Counted from the stretch's first letter, positions 9,770-20,828 are shown. The stretch is DNA of 64,000 nucleotides from Roseicyclus sp. (GCF_018402035.1 NZ_JAGYJN010000005.1:62001-126000), one strand, 5' to 3'. Notes: generated from the letters alone by a model not told the origin. Translations and numbers: made by a program.

Positions 9770-11187
9770 TGGGTTGCCCTCCCGAAAAAGGTGGTGTCGC
9801 GAAACGCGCGATGGGTGGTGGCCTCGTCCTCGACCCACAGGCGGAAATCGGTGCGCTCGGCCAGTGCGGGGGCGCTGCCTGCGGGGGCGGTGACATAGAC
9901 GCGCTGCAAATGGGTGGAGTTCAGGGCCACATTGACGCTTTGGCCCGGCTGCCCCTCAAGCGTCACCTCGAGCGGGGCGTCCGAGACCAACGAAATCGCG
10001 AAGTCGCTGTCATCATGCGACATGTTGCGGATACGCACATCATAGGTGTTGCGGATCGAGCCATCCGACAGCGTCACGAATTGCGGATTGCGCACGGGTG
10101 CGACCGTCATGTCGATATCGGCGCGCACGAACAACAAAAAGACCAGCCCGATCCCGATACCCGACCACAAAGCTGTGTAGATGATCGTGCGCAGCCGGAA
10201 GATATGCTTCCAGACCGAAACCTTGGGCTTGCCCGCGCGCTCGTTCGCCTCGTCTGTCAGGGCCATGTAGTCGATCAGCCCGCGCGGTTTACCCACCTTG
10301 GCCATGATGTCGTCGCAAGCATCGATGCACAGCGCGCAGGTGATGCATTCAAGCTGTTGGCCATCGCGAATGTCGATGCCCGTGGGGCAGACATTGACGC
10401 AGGCGTTGCAATCGATGCAATCGCCCGCACCATCGCGCTCTTTGCCCTTTGCGCGCGGCTCTCCCCGCCAATCGCGATAGGCGACCGTGATGGAATGTTC
10501 ATCCATCATCGCGGCCTGAATACGCGGCCAAGGGCACATGTAGATGCAGACCTGTTCGCGCATGAAGCCGCCAAAGACAAAGGTCGTCGCGGTCAGGAGC
10601 GCGACAGTCGCATAGGCGACAAAGGCCGCCTGCCCAGTGAAAAGATCAACCAACAGCGTCGGCGCATCGGCGAAATAGAAAACCCAAGCCCCGCCCGTCG
10701 CCACGGAAATCACGAGCCAAACGGTCCACTTACTCAGCCTGAGCCGCCATTTGCGGAAATCCCATTTGCCGTTCCACAGCCGCAGCCGCGCGTTGCGGTC
10801 CCCCTCGATCCAGCGTTCGACGGTAAAGAACAGATCGGTCCAGACAGTCTGCGGGCAGGAATAGCCGCACCAGACGCGGCCAAGCGCCGAGGTGAACAAA
10901 AACAGCCCCAGCCCCGCCATGATCAACAGACCCGCGACAAAGTAAAACTCATGCGGCCAAATCTCGATCCAGAAGAAAAAGAAGCGCCGGTTGGCCAGAT
11001 CGAGCAGCACCGCCTGATCAGGCAGCGCCGGGCCACGGTCCCACCTGATCCACGGGGTGATGTAATAAATGCCCAGCGTGATGATCAGCACCGCCCATTT
11101 CAGATTGCGGAAATAGCCGTAAACCCGCTTGGGAAAGACGGGTTCACGCGCGGCATAGAGCTTTTGCGGCTCTTCGGTGGTGCTCAT
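9766..11187 (-). CDS. ccoG: Cytochrome c oxidase accessory protein CcoG (FixG/RdxB), Fe-S
   Basis: CIDCNACVNVCPTGIDIRDGQQLECITCALCIDACD ferredoxin motifs and multiple TMs. Confidence 0.95.
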   Translation of the reverse strand: MSTTEEPQKLYAAREPVFPKRVYGYFRNLKWAVLIITLGIYYITPWIRWDRGPALPDQAVLLDLANRRFFFFWIEIWPHEFYFVAGLLIMAGLGLFLFTSALGRVWCGYSCPQTVWTDLFFTVERWIEGDRNARLRLWNGKWDFRKWRLRLSKWTVWLVISVATGGAWVFYFADAPTLLVDLFTGQAAFVAYATVALLTATTFVFGGFMREQVCIYMCPWPRIQAAMMDEHSITVAYRDWRGEPRAKGKERDGAGDCIDCNACVNVCPTGIDIRDGQQLECITCALCIDACDDIMAKVGKPRGLIDYMALTDEANERAGKPKVSVWKHIFRLRTIIYTALWSGIGIGLVFLLFVRADIDMTVAPVRNPQFVTLSDGSIRNTYDVRIRNMSHDDSDFAISLVSDAPLEVTLEGQPGQSVNVALNSTHLQRVYVTAPAGSAPALAERTDFRLWVEDEATTHRAFRDTTFFGRATQ

Positions 11188-11257
11188 TGACGGATGTCTC
11201 CCGGATAGATCGTAGTCCTGCGCCATTGCTTTCTAGGGCCTGCGGGATGCGGTCACT

Positions 11258-11271
11258 TTGACTTGGATCAA
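11258..11271. promoter_or_regulatory. FNR box TTGACTTGGATCAA upstream of ccoG
   Basis: Matches TTGAY-N4-RTCAA; about 70 bp upstream of ccoG ATG. Confidence 0.8.
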
Positions 11272-11369
11272 ACCCGGCGTGGATGGCGGAAATTGATCAT
11301 GTCAATCATCCAGCCCGAAAAGGCACCGCCCCGCGCATCCCAAGCGGATGGCAGGGCGGGCGATGGTTT

Positions 11370-11416
11370 GGCACCGGTCCCGCAGGAAACGCGCGAACAG
11401 GACCGGGACCGGTGCC
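11370..11416. terminator. 13-bp perfect inverted repeat GGCACCGGTCCCG/CGGGACCGGTGCC, putative end of ccoNOQP transcript
   Basis: Arms 11370-11382 and 11404-11416, 21-nt loop, downstream of ccoP; no clear U-tract. Confidence 0.5.
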
Positions 11417-11462
11417 TTTCCGCCAACCGGGAGAGGTCGGCGGAAGCTTGGCCTTGGGCGGC

Positions 11463-12377
11463 TTACTCGCCGCCACCCAAAGCGTGGACATAGACCGCAA
11501 GCGCGCGGATCTGATCTTCGGACAAGCGCCCTGCACTCGACGCTTCGGCAGACCATGGCGGCATGATGCCAAAGCGGGAATAGCGCACGGTATGCTCGAT
11601 CGCTTCGGGCGTGCCGCCATAAAGCCAGATCGCATCGGTCAGGTTCGGCGCACCCAGAAACCGGTCGCCCGTGCCGTCATCAAGATGGCAAGCCGCGCAA
11701 TTGTCGAGATAGACCCCCTCGCCCGCAGCAGCCAAAACCGCGTCGGCTGACTGCCCCGAGATATTGCGCACATATTGCACCACGGCGGCGATCTCGTCAT
11801 CCGACAACAGCCCCTCAAAGGCGGTCATCTCGGAATAGCGGGCAGCCAGATCATCCTCGTTTCGGATGCCGTGGCTGATCGTATAGTGAATCTCATCAAT
11901 CGAACCGCCCCAAAGCCAGTCATCATCCAGCAGGTTGGGATAGCCTGACGCCTGAACCCCTGCCGCACCCGAGCCGTGGCATTGCGAACACCATGTGGCG
12001 TAAAGTGCGGCCCCGCCTTGGATGGCGTAGTTATAGAGATCGGGATTGGCATCGGGGGTGATGGACGCCAATTCTACCTCTGTGATGCGGGTGCGGATAT
12101 CGGCGTTCATCGCGTCGAAGCGCGCGATATCCTCGGCCACATTGGCGCGGGTGGAAAAGCCCAACAGACCGGGCGTGGCCCCGTTGACCAAGGGCCAAGC
12201 CGGGTAAAGCACAGTATAGATCACCGCCCAGACGATGGTTGCGTAAAACGTCCAAAGCCACCAGCGCGGCAGCGGGTTGTTGAATTCCTTGATCCCGTCC
12301 CAGCTATGGCCGGTCGTATCGGGATCACCCGGCAAAAGCTTTTGCTCTTCGGGATGGGGCGTGTGGTGGTCGCTCAT
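11463..12377 (-). CDS. ccoP: cbb3-type cytochrome c oxidase subunit III (diheme)
   Basis: Two CxxCH motifs (CSQCH, CAACH); N-terminal FixP domain. Confidence 0.96.
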   Translation of the reverse strand: MSDHHTPHPEEQKLLPGDPDTTGHSWDGIKEFNNPLPRWWLWTFYATIVWAVIYTVLYPAWPLVNGATPGLLGFSTRANVAEDIARFDAMNADIRTRITEVELASITPDANPDLYNYAIQGGAALYATWCSQCHGSGAAGVQASGYPNLLDDDWLWGGSIDEIHYTISHGIRNEDDLAARYSEMTAFEGLLSDDEIAAVVQYVRNISGQSADAVLAAAGEGVYLDNCAACHLDDGTGDRFLGAPNLTDAIWLYGGTPEAIEHTVRYSRFGIMPPWSAEASSAGRLSEDQIRALAVYVHALGGGE

Positions 12378-12592
12378 TGCCGCGCCTCCTTGAACTGACG
12401 GGTCTTGGCCTGCGCCGCATCTTCGGGCGCGGGGCGGTCATCATGGCGAAACGGGATATTCGCGATATCGCTGTGCAACCGGCGACTACCGGGGCGCAGC
12501 GTGAAAACGATCACGCCCAGAAAGACCACAAGCATGAACAGCGCGCCCCAGCTGCGGGCGATGATCTGAAGGATCGTATAGGTATCTTCCAT
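12374..12592 (-). CDS. ccoQ: cbb3-type oxidase subunit CcoQ/FixQ
   Basis: 72 aa single-TM protein between ccoO and ccoP. Confidence 0.9.
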   Translation of the reverse strand: MEDTYTILQIIARSWGALFMLVVFLGVIVFTLRPGSRRLHSDIANIPFRHDDRPAPEDAAQAKTRQFKEARQ

Positions 12593-12604
12593 CGATCTGC
12601 CCCC

Positions 12605-13333
12605 TTACCGGCTTGCAACAGCTTGCTCAGGCGAAAAGGTCGAGAAATCGACCAGCGTGCCGAGCATCTGCATATAGGCGATCAGCGCATCCATCTCGGT
12701 CACTTCGGGCTGCCCGTCGAAATCGCGTTGCTGCGCGCCGGGGTAGCGCGCGACCACGCCGGGATCACCGAAATCGGTGGCTTGCTGGATGAAATCCGCC
12801 CGCGCGTTTTCCAGCATCTCGTCGGTATAAGGCACACCGACCAAGCGGTGGGTTCGCATCAGATCGACGATATAGCTGGGTTGCAACACGGTATCGGAAA
12901 GATAGGCATAAGAGGGCATGACCGATTCCGGCACGACCGATTGCGGGTCGGTGAAATGGTCCACATGCCAGCCATCGGAATAGCGCCCGCCCACCCGCGC
13001 CAGATCAGGCCCGGTGCGTTTCGAGCCCCATTGGAACGGGTGGTCATACTGGCTTTCAGCCGCAAGGCTGTAGTGGCCATAACGCTCCACCTCGTCCCGC
13101 ATCGGGCGGATCATCTGGCTATGACAGACATAACAGCCCTCGCGGATGTAGATTTCGCGCCCCGCCAGTTCCAGCGGCGCATAGGGGCGCATGCCGTCGA
13201 CATCTTCGATGGTGTTCTCGAGATAAAAGAGCGGCGCGATCTCGACGATGCCCCCTACGGTGACGACCAGAAAGCTGAGCGTCAAAAGGAGGGTGGCGTT
13301 GGTTTCAATCTTCTTGTGACCTTCAAGTGCCAT
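12605..13333 (-). CDS. ccoO: cbb3-type cytochrome c oxidase subunit II (monoheme)
   Basis: [14 protein letters not shown] heme motif. Confidence 0.96.
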   Translation of the reverse strand: MALEGHKKIETNATLLLTLSFLVVTVGGIVEIAPLFYLENTIEDVDGMRPYAPLELAGREIYIREGCYVCHSQMIRPMRDEVERYGHYSLAAESQYDHPFQWGSKRTGPDLARVGGRYSDGWHVDHFTDPQSVVPESVMPSYAYLSDTVLQPSYIVDLMRTHRLVGVPYTDEMLENARADFIQQATDFGDPGVVARYPGAQQRDFDGQPEVTEMDALIAYMQMLGTLVDFSTFSPEQAVASR

Positions 13334-13347
13334 CTTGTGGTCCCTCC

Positions 13348-14949
13348 TTATTCGGCAGGCGTCGCAAAGGCTGCGTCACGGCGGACGGCGGCCTTGCGGA
13401 CGGTCATGTAAAGGTTCCAAGCCATGATCAGCGCACCGGCAAGGTAGAGAACCCCACCCAAGCCGCGCACCACATACATCGGGAACTTGGCGGCGACGGT
13501 GTCGGCGAAGGAGTTCACGAGGAACCCTTGGGCATCCACTTCACGCCACATCAGCCCTTCCATGATGCCAGTCACCCACATGGATGCCGCGTAAAGAACG
13601 ATCCCGATGGTGGCGAGCCAGTAGTGCCAGCTGACGGCGCGCAAGGAATAGAGCCGCTCTTTGTTCCAAAGCTTGGGGAACAGGTAGTAAAGCATCCCGA
13701 AAGTGATCATCCCGTTCCAGCCCAGCGCGCCGGAATGGACATGGCCGATGGTCCAGTCGGTGTAATGCGACAGCGAATTCACCGCGCGGATCGACATCAT
13801 CGGCCCCTCAAAGGTCGACATGCCGTAGAAGGCGACCGAGGTGACCATCATGCGCAGAACCGGATCGGTGCGCAGCTTGTCCCATGCACCCGACAGCGTC
13901 ATCAAGCCGTTGATCATGCCGCCCCATGAGGGCATCCACAAAACGATCGAGAACACCATCCCAAGGGTCGAGGCCCAATCAGGCAGTGCCGTGTAGTGCA
14001 GGTGATGAGGACCGGCCCAGATATAAAGAAAGATCAGTGCCCAGAAGTGGATGATCGACAGCTTGTAGCTGTAAACCGGGCGCTCGGCCTGTTTGGGGAT
14101 GAAGTAATACATCATGCCCAAGAAGCCGGCGGTCAGGAAGAAACCCACCGCGTTATGGCCATACCACCATTGCGTCATGGCGCTTTGTACACCGGCCATC
14201 ACCGGCACCGAGCGCGAGCCAAAGAGCGACACCGGCACCTGCAGGTTGTTGACCACATGCAGCATCGCCACCGTGACGATGAAGGACAACAAGAACCAGT
14301 TGGCGACGTAGATGTGCGGTTCTTTGCGATTCAGCAGCGTACCCATAAAAACCGCAAGGAACGCGACCCAAACAATGGTCAGCCACAGATCGGTCAACCA
14401 TTCAGGTTCGGCATATTCTAACCCTTGGGTCGATCCCAAAAGATAGCCGGTCGCGGCCATGACGATGAACAGCTGATAGCCCCAGAACACGAACCATGCG
14501 GTGTTGCCCCCCCAAAGCCGCACGGCGCTGGTGCGCTGCACGATGTAGAAACTCGCCGCGATCAGTGCATTGCCACCAAAGGCGAAAATCACCGCCGAGG
14601 TGTGCAAGGGCCGCAGCCGCCCGAAATTCAGATACCCCTGCGCCCAGTCGAAATTGAGCACCGGATAGGCCAGCTGAAAGGCGATAAAGGTGCCAGCCAA
14701 AAAGCCAACAACACCCCAAAAGGCGGTGGCAATCGCGGCGGCCTTGACCGGACCATCCATATATTCATTGGCCGAGACGGGTTTGCGCCTCTCGTCCGTT
14801 TGGCGCAGCACGACCACGAATGTAATCGCGGCCGCACCCATGATCAAAAGCGCATGAACCAGATAGGCCGCATCGCGCGCGTAATTGGCCGCGATGGCGG
14901 CACCAACCGCCACAAGGCCCAAGATCAGCAGCTTTACATAATCAAGCAT
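13348..14949 (-). CDS. ccoN: cbb3-type cytochrome c oxidase subunit I
   Basis: Heme-copper oxidase motifs ([37 protein letters not shown]). Confidence 0.96.
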   Translation of the reverse strand: MLDYVKLLILGLVAVGAAIAANYARDAAYLVHALLIMGAAAITFVVVLRQTDERRKPVSANEYMDGPVKAAAIATAFWGVVGFLAGTFIAFQLAYPVLNFDWAQGYLNFGRLRPLHTSAVIFAFGGNALIAASFYIVQRTSAVRLWGGNTAWFVFWGYQLFIVMAATGYLLGSTQGLEYAEPEWLTDLWLTIVWVAFLAVFMGTLLNRKEPHIYVANWFLLSFIVTVAMLHVVNNLQVPVSLFGSRSVPVMAGVQSAMTQWWYGHNAVGFFLTAGFLGMMYYFIPKQAERPVYSYKLSIIHFWALIFLYIWAGPHHLHYTALPDWASTLGMVFSIVLWMPSWGGMINGLMTLSGAWDKLRTDPVLRMMVTSVAFYGMSTFEGPMMSIRAVNSLSHYTDWTIGHVHSGALGWNGMITFGMLYYLFPKLWNKERLYSLRAVSWHYWLATIGIVLYAASMWVTGIMEGLMWREVDAQGFLVNSFADTVAAKFPMYVVRGLGGVLYLAGALIMAWNLYMTVRKAAVRRDAAFATPAE

Positions 14950-15046
14950 TGATCGTCCCTTCGTGCTGCACCGTATCCGCCCAGTTGCAAGGCGTCCGGT
15001 GCTGTTCCATCTGCACACCACATCCCCCAAGGGGCGGCGGCTGGCC

Positions 15047-15060
15047 TTGATCCATGTCAA
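15047..15060. promoter_or_regulatory. FNR box TTGATCCATGTCAA (ccoN-proximal)
   Basis: Consensus FNR dyad, 98 bp from ccoN ATG. Confidence 0.82.
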
Positions 15061-15078
15061 ATCCGCCCAGCGAATTGC

Positions 15079-15092
15079 TTGATGCAGGTCAA
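15079..15092. promoter_or_regulatory. FNR box TTGATGCAGGTCAA (usp-proximal)
   Basis: Consensus FNR dyad, about 57 bp from usp start. Confidence 0.82.
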
Positions 15093-15148
15093 GGTGCGGC
15101 GCGCGGTCTCGGTCTAGACGGGTGACCAAGCCGACCAAGGAGGGAACC

Positions 15149-15988
15149 GTGGCCTATAAATCGATCCTGACCATCCTGACCGAACCCAACGAGAACGCCG
15201 CCGTGCTGAACGCAGCAGTGGCCTTTGCCGAGGGCAGCGGCGCGCATCTAGAGGTGCTGTGCCTTGGCATCGACCGCACCCAGACCGGCTATTACTTTGC
15301 CGGCGCGACCGCCTTGATGCATGAAGAGACGATCATTCATGCGCAATCCGAGGCCCAGACCATCGAGGCCGAGGCGCGCCAGATCCTCGCGCGCAGCGCG
15401 ATCTCTTGGGGGGTTGAAGGCATGGTGGCGCAATCGGCCTCGATCTCGGGGTTGGTGGCGCGCCGTGCGCGCTTTGCCGATTTGGTGATCTTGCCCAAAC
15501 CTTACGGCAAAGACCAATATGCCGATGCACCCGTGATCGCGGAATCGGCGATGTTTCACGGCAATGTGCCGGTCCTTATTCTGGCCGATCAAACAGCACT
15601 GACAGCGACACCCGAACGGGTCGTGATCGCATGGAACGAATCGCCCGAGGCCATGACCGCTGTGCGCCATGCCTTGCCCTTGCTCAAAGCCGCGACTGCG
15701 GTCGATATCTGCATCATCGCGCCCGAACGCCACAGCCCCGATGTCGCCGATCCCGGCGCAGAGCTGTCGCGCATGCTTGCGCGTCATGGTGTGAAGGTTT
15801 CGGTCTCGATCATCGCGCAGACCTTGCCGCGCGTCTCAGAGATGATCGCGCGCCACATCGCCGATACCGACGCCGATCTGTTGGTGATGGGCGCTTATGG
15901 CCATTCGCGCTTTCGCGAGGCGATCTTGGGTGGTGCCACGCGCAACATGCTGGAACACGCCGAGGTGCCGGTCTTCATGGCGCATTAA
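15149..15988 (+). CDS. Universal stress protein (tandem UspA domains)
   Basis: Probable GTG start after [27 protein letters not shown]...; C-terminal [25 protein letters not shown]. Confidence 0.9.
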   Translation: MAYKSILTILTEPNENAAVLNAAVAFAEGSGAHLEVLCLGIDRTQTGYYFAGATALMHEETIIHAQSEAQTIEAEARQILARSAISWGVEGMVAQSASISGLVARRARFADLVILPKPYGKDQYADAPVIAESAMFHGNVPVLILADQTALTATPERVVIAWNESPEAMTAVRHALPLLKAATAVDICIIAPERHSPDVADPGAELSRMLARHGVKVSVSIIAQTLPRVSEMIARHIADTDADLLVMGAYGHSRFREAILGGATRNMLEHAEVPVFMAH

Positions 15989-16076
15989 GCGCAAGCGATG
16001 CTGGCTCGTCGTCATCGAACCGTCACCTGCTCGGGTTATCGCGACATAACCGGAAATACAGTTGTGATGGACACCG

Positions 16077-16928
16077 ATGCAGCTTGCCCATGTCACCGTC
16101 GAGATGACGGACACTGCCCGCGACCATGACGCGGTGGCGCTGATCGTTCCCTTAGGGATCGACACCGAGTTCCAGCGCCTCGAACGGGTCGACTTGCCGG
16201 AGGGATGGGGGACACACATCTTGGGCGAGGCACGCAGCGGGCAGCTTGCCGCACTGCTCACCCCGCCTCATCCTGACGCGACCGCACGGCTGCGCCATGT
16301 TTTCACTGACCGGCCGGGAACCATTGCCGATGCGGCCTGGCACCCGGAACCCACCGCCCACCGCCGCGCGGCAGAGGATCTCACGCAGGACGCGCGGCGC
16401 ATCGCGCAGAACGCCGGGGGCGGGCGGCGCGGGTTGGAGGCGATCATCCTCGATACGGCCGCGCGCTTCACCTATGGCACAATCGACGGGCCAGACCGTT
16501 GGTATACGGGGCACGACGCTATCCCGGCTGTGGCCTGCGCGGTTGGCAATTGCATCGACATCAACACCTATCTGGTCGCAGCGCTGCGCACGGCGGGATA
16601 CGACACAGCCTATCTCACCTGCTATTTCTTTGACGACGATCCCAACGGCATCGCGGCGGGCATGCACTGCTGGGTGCGCACGCGGCACGAGGGCCTGATC
16701 GAGGATTGGGATATCGCCCATTTCAAAAAGGCGGGGCGCGCGGATGTGCATGCAGCGCTGAACCCCGTTCCGGGCCTGCGGGTCACACTCGCGCATGGCC
16801 GGGATCATATCTACCGCTGGAATGGTCTGGATATCCACCTCCCGATCCCGTCGCGCCCGAACTGGGTGTTGGCGGATGGCAGCACGATCTGGGGTGCGCC
16901 GCCCATCGTCACGCTGTCCCGCGACTGA
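16077..16928 (+). CDS. Transglutaminase-like domain protein
   Basis: Cys/His/Asp triad context: GNCIDINTYLVAALR ... GMHCWVRT ... IEDWDIAH. Confidence 0.8.
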   Translation: MQLAHVTVEMTDTARDHDAVALIVPLGIDTEFQRLERVDLPEGWGTHILGEARSGQLAALLTPPHPDATARLRHVFTDRPGTIADAAWHPEPTAHRRAAEDLTQDARRIAQNAGGGRRGLEAIILDTAARFTYGTIDGPDRWYTGHDAIPAVACAVGNCIDINTYLVAALRTAGYDTAYLTCYFFDDDPNGIAAGMHCWVRTRHEGLIEDWDIAHFKKAGRADVHAALNPVPGLRVTLAHGRDHIYRWNGLDIHLPIPSRPNWVLADGSTIWGAPPIVTLSRD

Positions 16929-16970
16929 GCGAGGACCATCCGGCGACACGGGTGCGCGCGGTCCGGCAGG

Positions 16971-17714
16971 TTAGTAGACGCCGCCATCGGCATCATCGCC
17001 TGTCTCGTCCATCAAGGCGGCGAAGTCTGGCACGATGATGTGGCGCTTGCCGTCAAGCTTGATGACGCCGTCATTCTTGAGGGCCGACATCTGGCGGCTG
17101 ACGGTCTCGAGCGTCAGGCCAAGGTAGTCGGCCATCGCCTCGCGCGTGAGCGGCAGATCAAAGGCTACCGCGCCACCGGGGCGGGGTGTGTGCTGTGCTG
17201 CATCGCGGCGGGCGATGATCGACAGAAAGCTTGCGATCTTTTCGCGCGCGGTCTTGCGGCCCAACAGCAACATCCATTCGCGCGCTGCATCAAGTTCGTC
17301 GAGCGTCATCTCAAGCAAACGTTGGCTGACATGGGGGGTGGAGCTGAGCATCTGTTGAAAGGGCAAGCGCCGGAAACAGCATAGTTGCAGATCGGTTGTG
17401 GCGGTGACGTCATAAGCGGCGCGGTCGCGATTGGGACGACCGAGGAAATCGGAAGGCAGCAAAAGCCCCACCATTTGGCGGCGGCCATCCTCCATCGTCT
17501 GGGTAAGGGCGGCCACCCCATGCACGACCGAGGCCACGAAATCCATCTTGTCACCGGCCCAGATGATGGTCTGGCCGGCCTCGTAATTGCGATAATATTT
17601 GATCGCCTCGAGCTGTTCGAGCTCATCGGTCTCACAGCGCGCGCACACCGCCCTGTGGCGGATCGGGCAATCCGCGCATTCGCGTTGCGGGAATGTAATG
17701 TGCCTTTGGCTCAT
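16971..17714 (-). CDS. fnrL: Crp/Fnr-family transcriptional regulator FnrL
   Basis: N-terminal Cys cluster CADCPIRHRAVCARC, C-terminal HTH MADYLGLTLETVSRQMSAL; adjacent to hemN and cco genes. Confidence 0.93.
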   Translation of the reverse strand: MSQRHITFPQRECADCPIRHRAVCARCETDELEQLEAIKYYRNYEAGQTIIWAGDKMDFVASVVHGVAALTQTMEDGRRQMVGLLLPSDFLGRPNRDRAAYDVTATTDLQLCCFRRLPFQQMLSSTPHVSQRLLEMTLDELDAAREWMLLLGRKTAREKIASFLSIIARRDAAQHTPRPGGAVAFDLPLTREAMADYLGLTLETVSRQMSALKNDGVIKLDGKRHIIVPDFAALMDETGDDADGGVY

Positions 17715-17766
17715 ATCCTTACCCTCCAAGCCGCTGGCAAAAAACTGTCACCCGGCCAGTGCATGC

Positions 17767-17780
17767 TTGATCCAGATCAA
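17767..17780. promoter_or_regulatory. FNR box TTGATCCAGATCAA between fnrL and hemN
   Basis: Consensus FNR dyad in the divergent intergenic region. Confidence 0.85.
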
Positions 17781-17816
17781 GGTCAAACGGCGCGCCATTG
17801 CCTTAGTCCTACTGCA

Positions 17817-19172
17817 ATGGAGCATGTCAATCAACTTCGCCAACTGGGCTTGTTCGACGCGAAAGTCCCGCGTTATACGAGTTATCCACCGGCCACCAAA
17901 TTCTCCGACGATGTTACGGGGCCTGTATTTCTTGACTGGTTGGGCGATATCGCGCCGGGCGCGCAGATCTCGCTTTACCTTCATGTGCCTTTCTGCCGCA
18001 GGTTGTGTTGGTTCTGCGCATGCCGCACCCAAGGTGTGCGCTCGGATGCGCCCATCGCGGCCTATCTGGCCACGTTGAAGCAAGAGATCGCGCTTGTAAG
18101 CCGCGCGCTGCCAAGGGGTGTCACGGTCGCACGACTGCATTGGGGGGGTGGCACGCCCACGCTTTTGTCAGCGGCGTCGATGCATGATCTGGCCCGAACA
18201 CTGCGCAGGGCTTTCAGCTTTGCGCCGAATGCCGAGTTCTCGGTCGAGATTGACCCAAATGAGATCGATGCGCCCCGTATCGACGCCTTGGCCAGGGCCG
18301 GGATGAACCGCGCCTCCATCGGGGTGCAAGATTTCGATCCCGATATCCAACAGATCATCGGGCGTGTGCAATCCTACGAGGTCACGCGCGCCGCCATCGA
18401 AGGGTTGCGCGCGGCGGGGATTGCGTCGCTCAACGCCGATATCTTGTTCGGCTTACCCGAACAGTCACAGGCGCGGCTCTCGGATTCGGTGCAGATGCTC
18501 TTGTCGCTCAGCCCCGACCGGGTGGCGCTTTACGGCTATGCCCATGTGCCTTGGATGGCCAAGCGCCAAGCCTTGATCCCGACCGAGGCGCTCCCCTCGC
18601 CCGAGGCGCGCTTGGCGCTCTTCGAGACCGCGCGCAAGCTGTTCATCTGGGATGGCTATGCCGAGATCGGGATCGACCATTTCGCCAAGCCCGGTGACAG
18701 CATGGCCCGCGCGGCCAAAACCGGGCATTTGCGACGCAATTTCCAAGGCTATACCGACGATACCTGCGATGTGCTGATCGGGCTTGGTGCTTCGGCCATT
18801 TCGCGGCTGCCGCAAGGTTTCGCGCAAAACGCCAGCTCGACCGCTGCTTATCAAAGGGCGGTGCGCATGGGCGAGATGGCGACCGCACGCGGCCATATTT
18901 TCAAAGGCGAGGATCGGCTTCGGGCGCGGATGATCGAAATGCTGATGTGCGATTTTCGCATTGATGGCGCGGCGATCTTGCGTGATTTCGACATCACCCC
19001 CGACAGGCTTGGCGCGATGTTCAGCGCGGCCGCGCAGCAATTCCCCGGCATGCTGCGCCTTGCGGGGCATGGGCTGAAAATCCATCCCGAAGGGCGCGCA
19101 CTGACACGGATGATTGCACGCGCCTTTGACGCCTACGAGATGCGGGCGGACGGGCATTCCTCGGCGATCTAG
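17817..19172 (+). CDS. hemN: Oxygen-independent coproporphyrinogen III oxidase
   Basis: Radical SAM cluster VPFCRRLCWFCACRT; GGGTPT; 451 aa from ATG at 17817. Confidence 0.93.
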   Translation: MEHVNQLRQLGLFDAKVPRYTSYPPATKFSDDVTGPVFLDWLGDIAPGAQISLYLHVPFCRRLCWFCACRTQGVRSDAPIAAYLATLKQEIALVSRALPRGVTVARLHWGGGTPTLLSAASMHDLARTLRRAFSFAPNAEFSVEIDPNEIDAPRIDALARAGMNRASIGVQDFDPDIQQIIGRVQSYEVTRAAIEGLRAAGIASLNADILFGLPEQSQARLSDSVQMLLSLSPDRVALYGYAHVPWMAKRQALIPTEALPSPEARLALFETARKLFIWDGYAEIGIDHFAKPGDSMARAAKTGHLRRNFQGYTDDTCDVLIGLGASAISRLPQGFAQNASSTAAYQRAVRMGEMATARGHIFKGEDRLRARMIEMLMCDFRIDGAAILRDFDITPDRLGAMFSAAAQQFPGMLRLAGHGLKIHPEGRALTRMIARAFDAYEMRADGHSSAI

Positions 19173-19225
19173 AGCGTGTCGCGTTTGATCAGCCCGCTGT
19201 ATTCACCGCAACAGGCTCTAAGCGC

Positions 19226-20806
19226 TCAGGCCGCGCCGCTCTCGCCAAAGGCCGCGCGCATCAATTCGCGGGTGTAATCGGTTTGGGGTTGCGCAAAGAG
19301 GGCGGCGGTTTCACCCGCCTCGACCATATCGCCATTGCGCATCACGATCACCTTATGGCTGAGCGCGCGCACCACCTTTAGGTCGTGACTGATAAAGAGA
19401 TAGGCAATGCCGTAGCGCTGTTGCAAACGGCGCAACAAATCGACGATCTGCACCTGCACCGTCATATCAAGCGCGCTTGTCGGTTCATCCAGCACCACCA
19501 GCTTGGGATGCAAGATCATGGCGCGCGCAATCGCGATGCGCTGGCGCTGGCCGCCCGAAAACTCATGCGGATAGCGGTCCATCATCGCGGGGTCTAGCCC
19601 CACCTCGGCGAGTATCGCGGCCACTTGCGCGCGCCGGTCATCGCGCGCCACCCCATGCACGGCCAACCCTTCCGAGACGATCTGTTCCACGGTCATGCGG
19701 GGGCTGAGGCTTCCGTAAGGGTCTTGGAACACGATCTGCATATCGCGCCTGAGCGGTCGCAACTCGCGCGAATGAAGCCCCTGCACATCGCGGCCCATGA
19801 AGATGATCGGCCCTTGCGATCCAATCAGCCGCATGATGGCCAAGGCCAGCGTCGTCTTGCCCGATCCGCTTTCGCCCACGATGCCCAAGGTCTCGCCTGC
19901 GCGCACGCTGATCGTTGCGGCATTGACCGCCTTGATGTGGCCGACCGTCCGCCGCATCAGCCCGCGCGTGATCGGGAACCAAACGCGCAGATCGGTGGTG
20001 GTCACGATCTCGGGCGCGTTTTCCGCGACAGGCTCAGGGGTGCCCTTGGCCTCGGCCGCGAGGAGTTTTCTTGTATAAGGATGCTTGGGGTCAGCAAAGA
20101 TCGCGGCGGTCGGCCCCTGTTCGACGATTTCGCCGTTTTGCATCACGCAAACCCGATCGGCGATGCGCCGCACGATGGTCAGGTCATGGGTGATGAACAA
20201 AAGGCTCATCCCCATGTCGCGCTTGAGATCGGCCAAAAGATCAAGGATCTGCGCCTGTATGGTCACATCAAGCGCGGTGGTCGGTTCATCCGCGATCAGG
20301 AGTTTCGGCCCGTTGGCCAGCGCCATGGCGATCATAACGCGCTGGCGCTGCCCGCCCGATAGCTGATGCGGATAGGCCGAAAGCCGGGTTTCGGGGTCGC
20401 GGATACCGACTTGGTGCAACAATTCGATCACGCGGTCGCGCGCCGCCGCACCATGCAGCCCTTGGTGCAGGCTCAAGCTTTCGGTGATCTGCTTTTCCAG
20501 CGTGTGAAGCGGATTGAGCGATGTCATCGGCTCTTGGAAGATAAAGCTGATGTCATTGCCCCTAATCCGGCGAAGGGTCGTGTCGTCCGCGCCAACCATC
20601 TCTTGCCCGTCATAGGTGACAGACCCGGTGATGGCCGTGGCGCCGGGCACCAGCGCCACGGTCGACAAGGCCGTGACCGATTTGCCCGATCCGCTTTCAC
20701 CGACCAACGCGACCGTCTCACCCGGCCCCACAGCGAAGCTGACGCCGCGCACGGCTTGCGTCGCGCCAAAGCTGACGGACAGGTTTTCGACCTTGAGAAC
20801 GCTCAT
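19226..20806 (-). CDS. yejF: ABC transporter ATP-binding protein, YejF-type (two ATPase domains)
   Basis: Two Walker A ([16 protein letters not shown]), two LSGGQ-type signatures. Confidence 0.9.
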   Translation of the reverse strand: MSVLKVENLSVSFGATQAVRGVSFAVGPGETVALVGESGSGKSVTALSTVALVPGATAITGSVTYDGQEMVGADDTTLRRIRGNDISFIFQEPMTSLNPLHTLEKQITESLSLHQGLHGAAARDRVIELLHQVGIRDPETRLSAYPHQLSGGQRQRVMIAMALANGPKLLIADEPTTALDVTIQAQILDLLADLKRDMGMSLLFITHDLTIVRRIADRVCVMQNGEIVEQGPTAAIFADPKHPYTRKLLAAEAKGTPEPVAENAPEIVTTTDLRVWFPITRGLMRRTVGHIKAVNAATISVRAGETLGIVGESGSGKTTLALAIMRLIGSQGPIIFMGRDVQGLHSRELRPLRRDMQIVFQDPYGSLSPRMTVEQIVSEGLAVHGVARDDRRAQVAAILAEVGLDPAMMDRYPHEFSGGQRQRIAIARAMILHPKLVVLDEPTSALDMTVQVQIVDLLRRLQQRYGIAYLFISHDLKVVRALSHKVIVMRNGDMVEAGETAALFAQPQTDYTRELMRAAFGESGAA

Positions 20807-20828
20807 CGTGTCAAACCACAGGTTTGCG

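Noticed and set aside
9769-11190. 473-aa plus-strand ORF
   Set aside because: Shadow ORF across ccoG, whose Fe-S motifs are clear on the minus strand.
12377-13411. 344-aa plus-strand ORF
   Set aside because: Antisense to ccoQ/ccoO with heme motif on the other strand.
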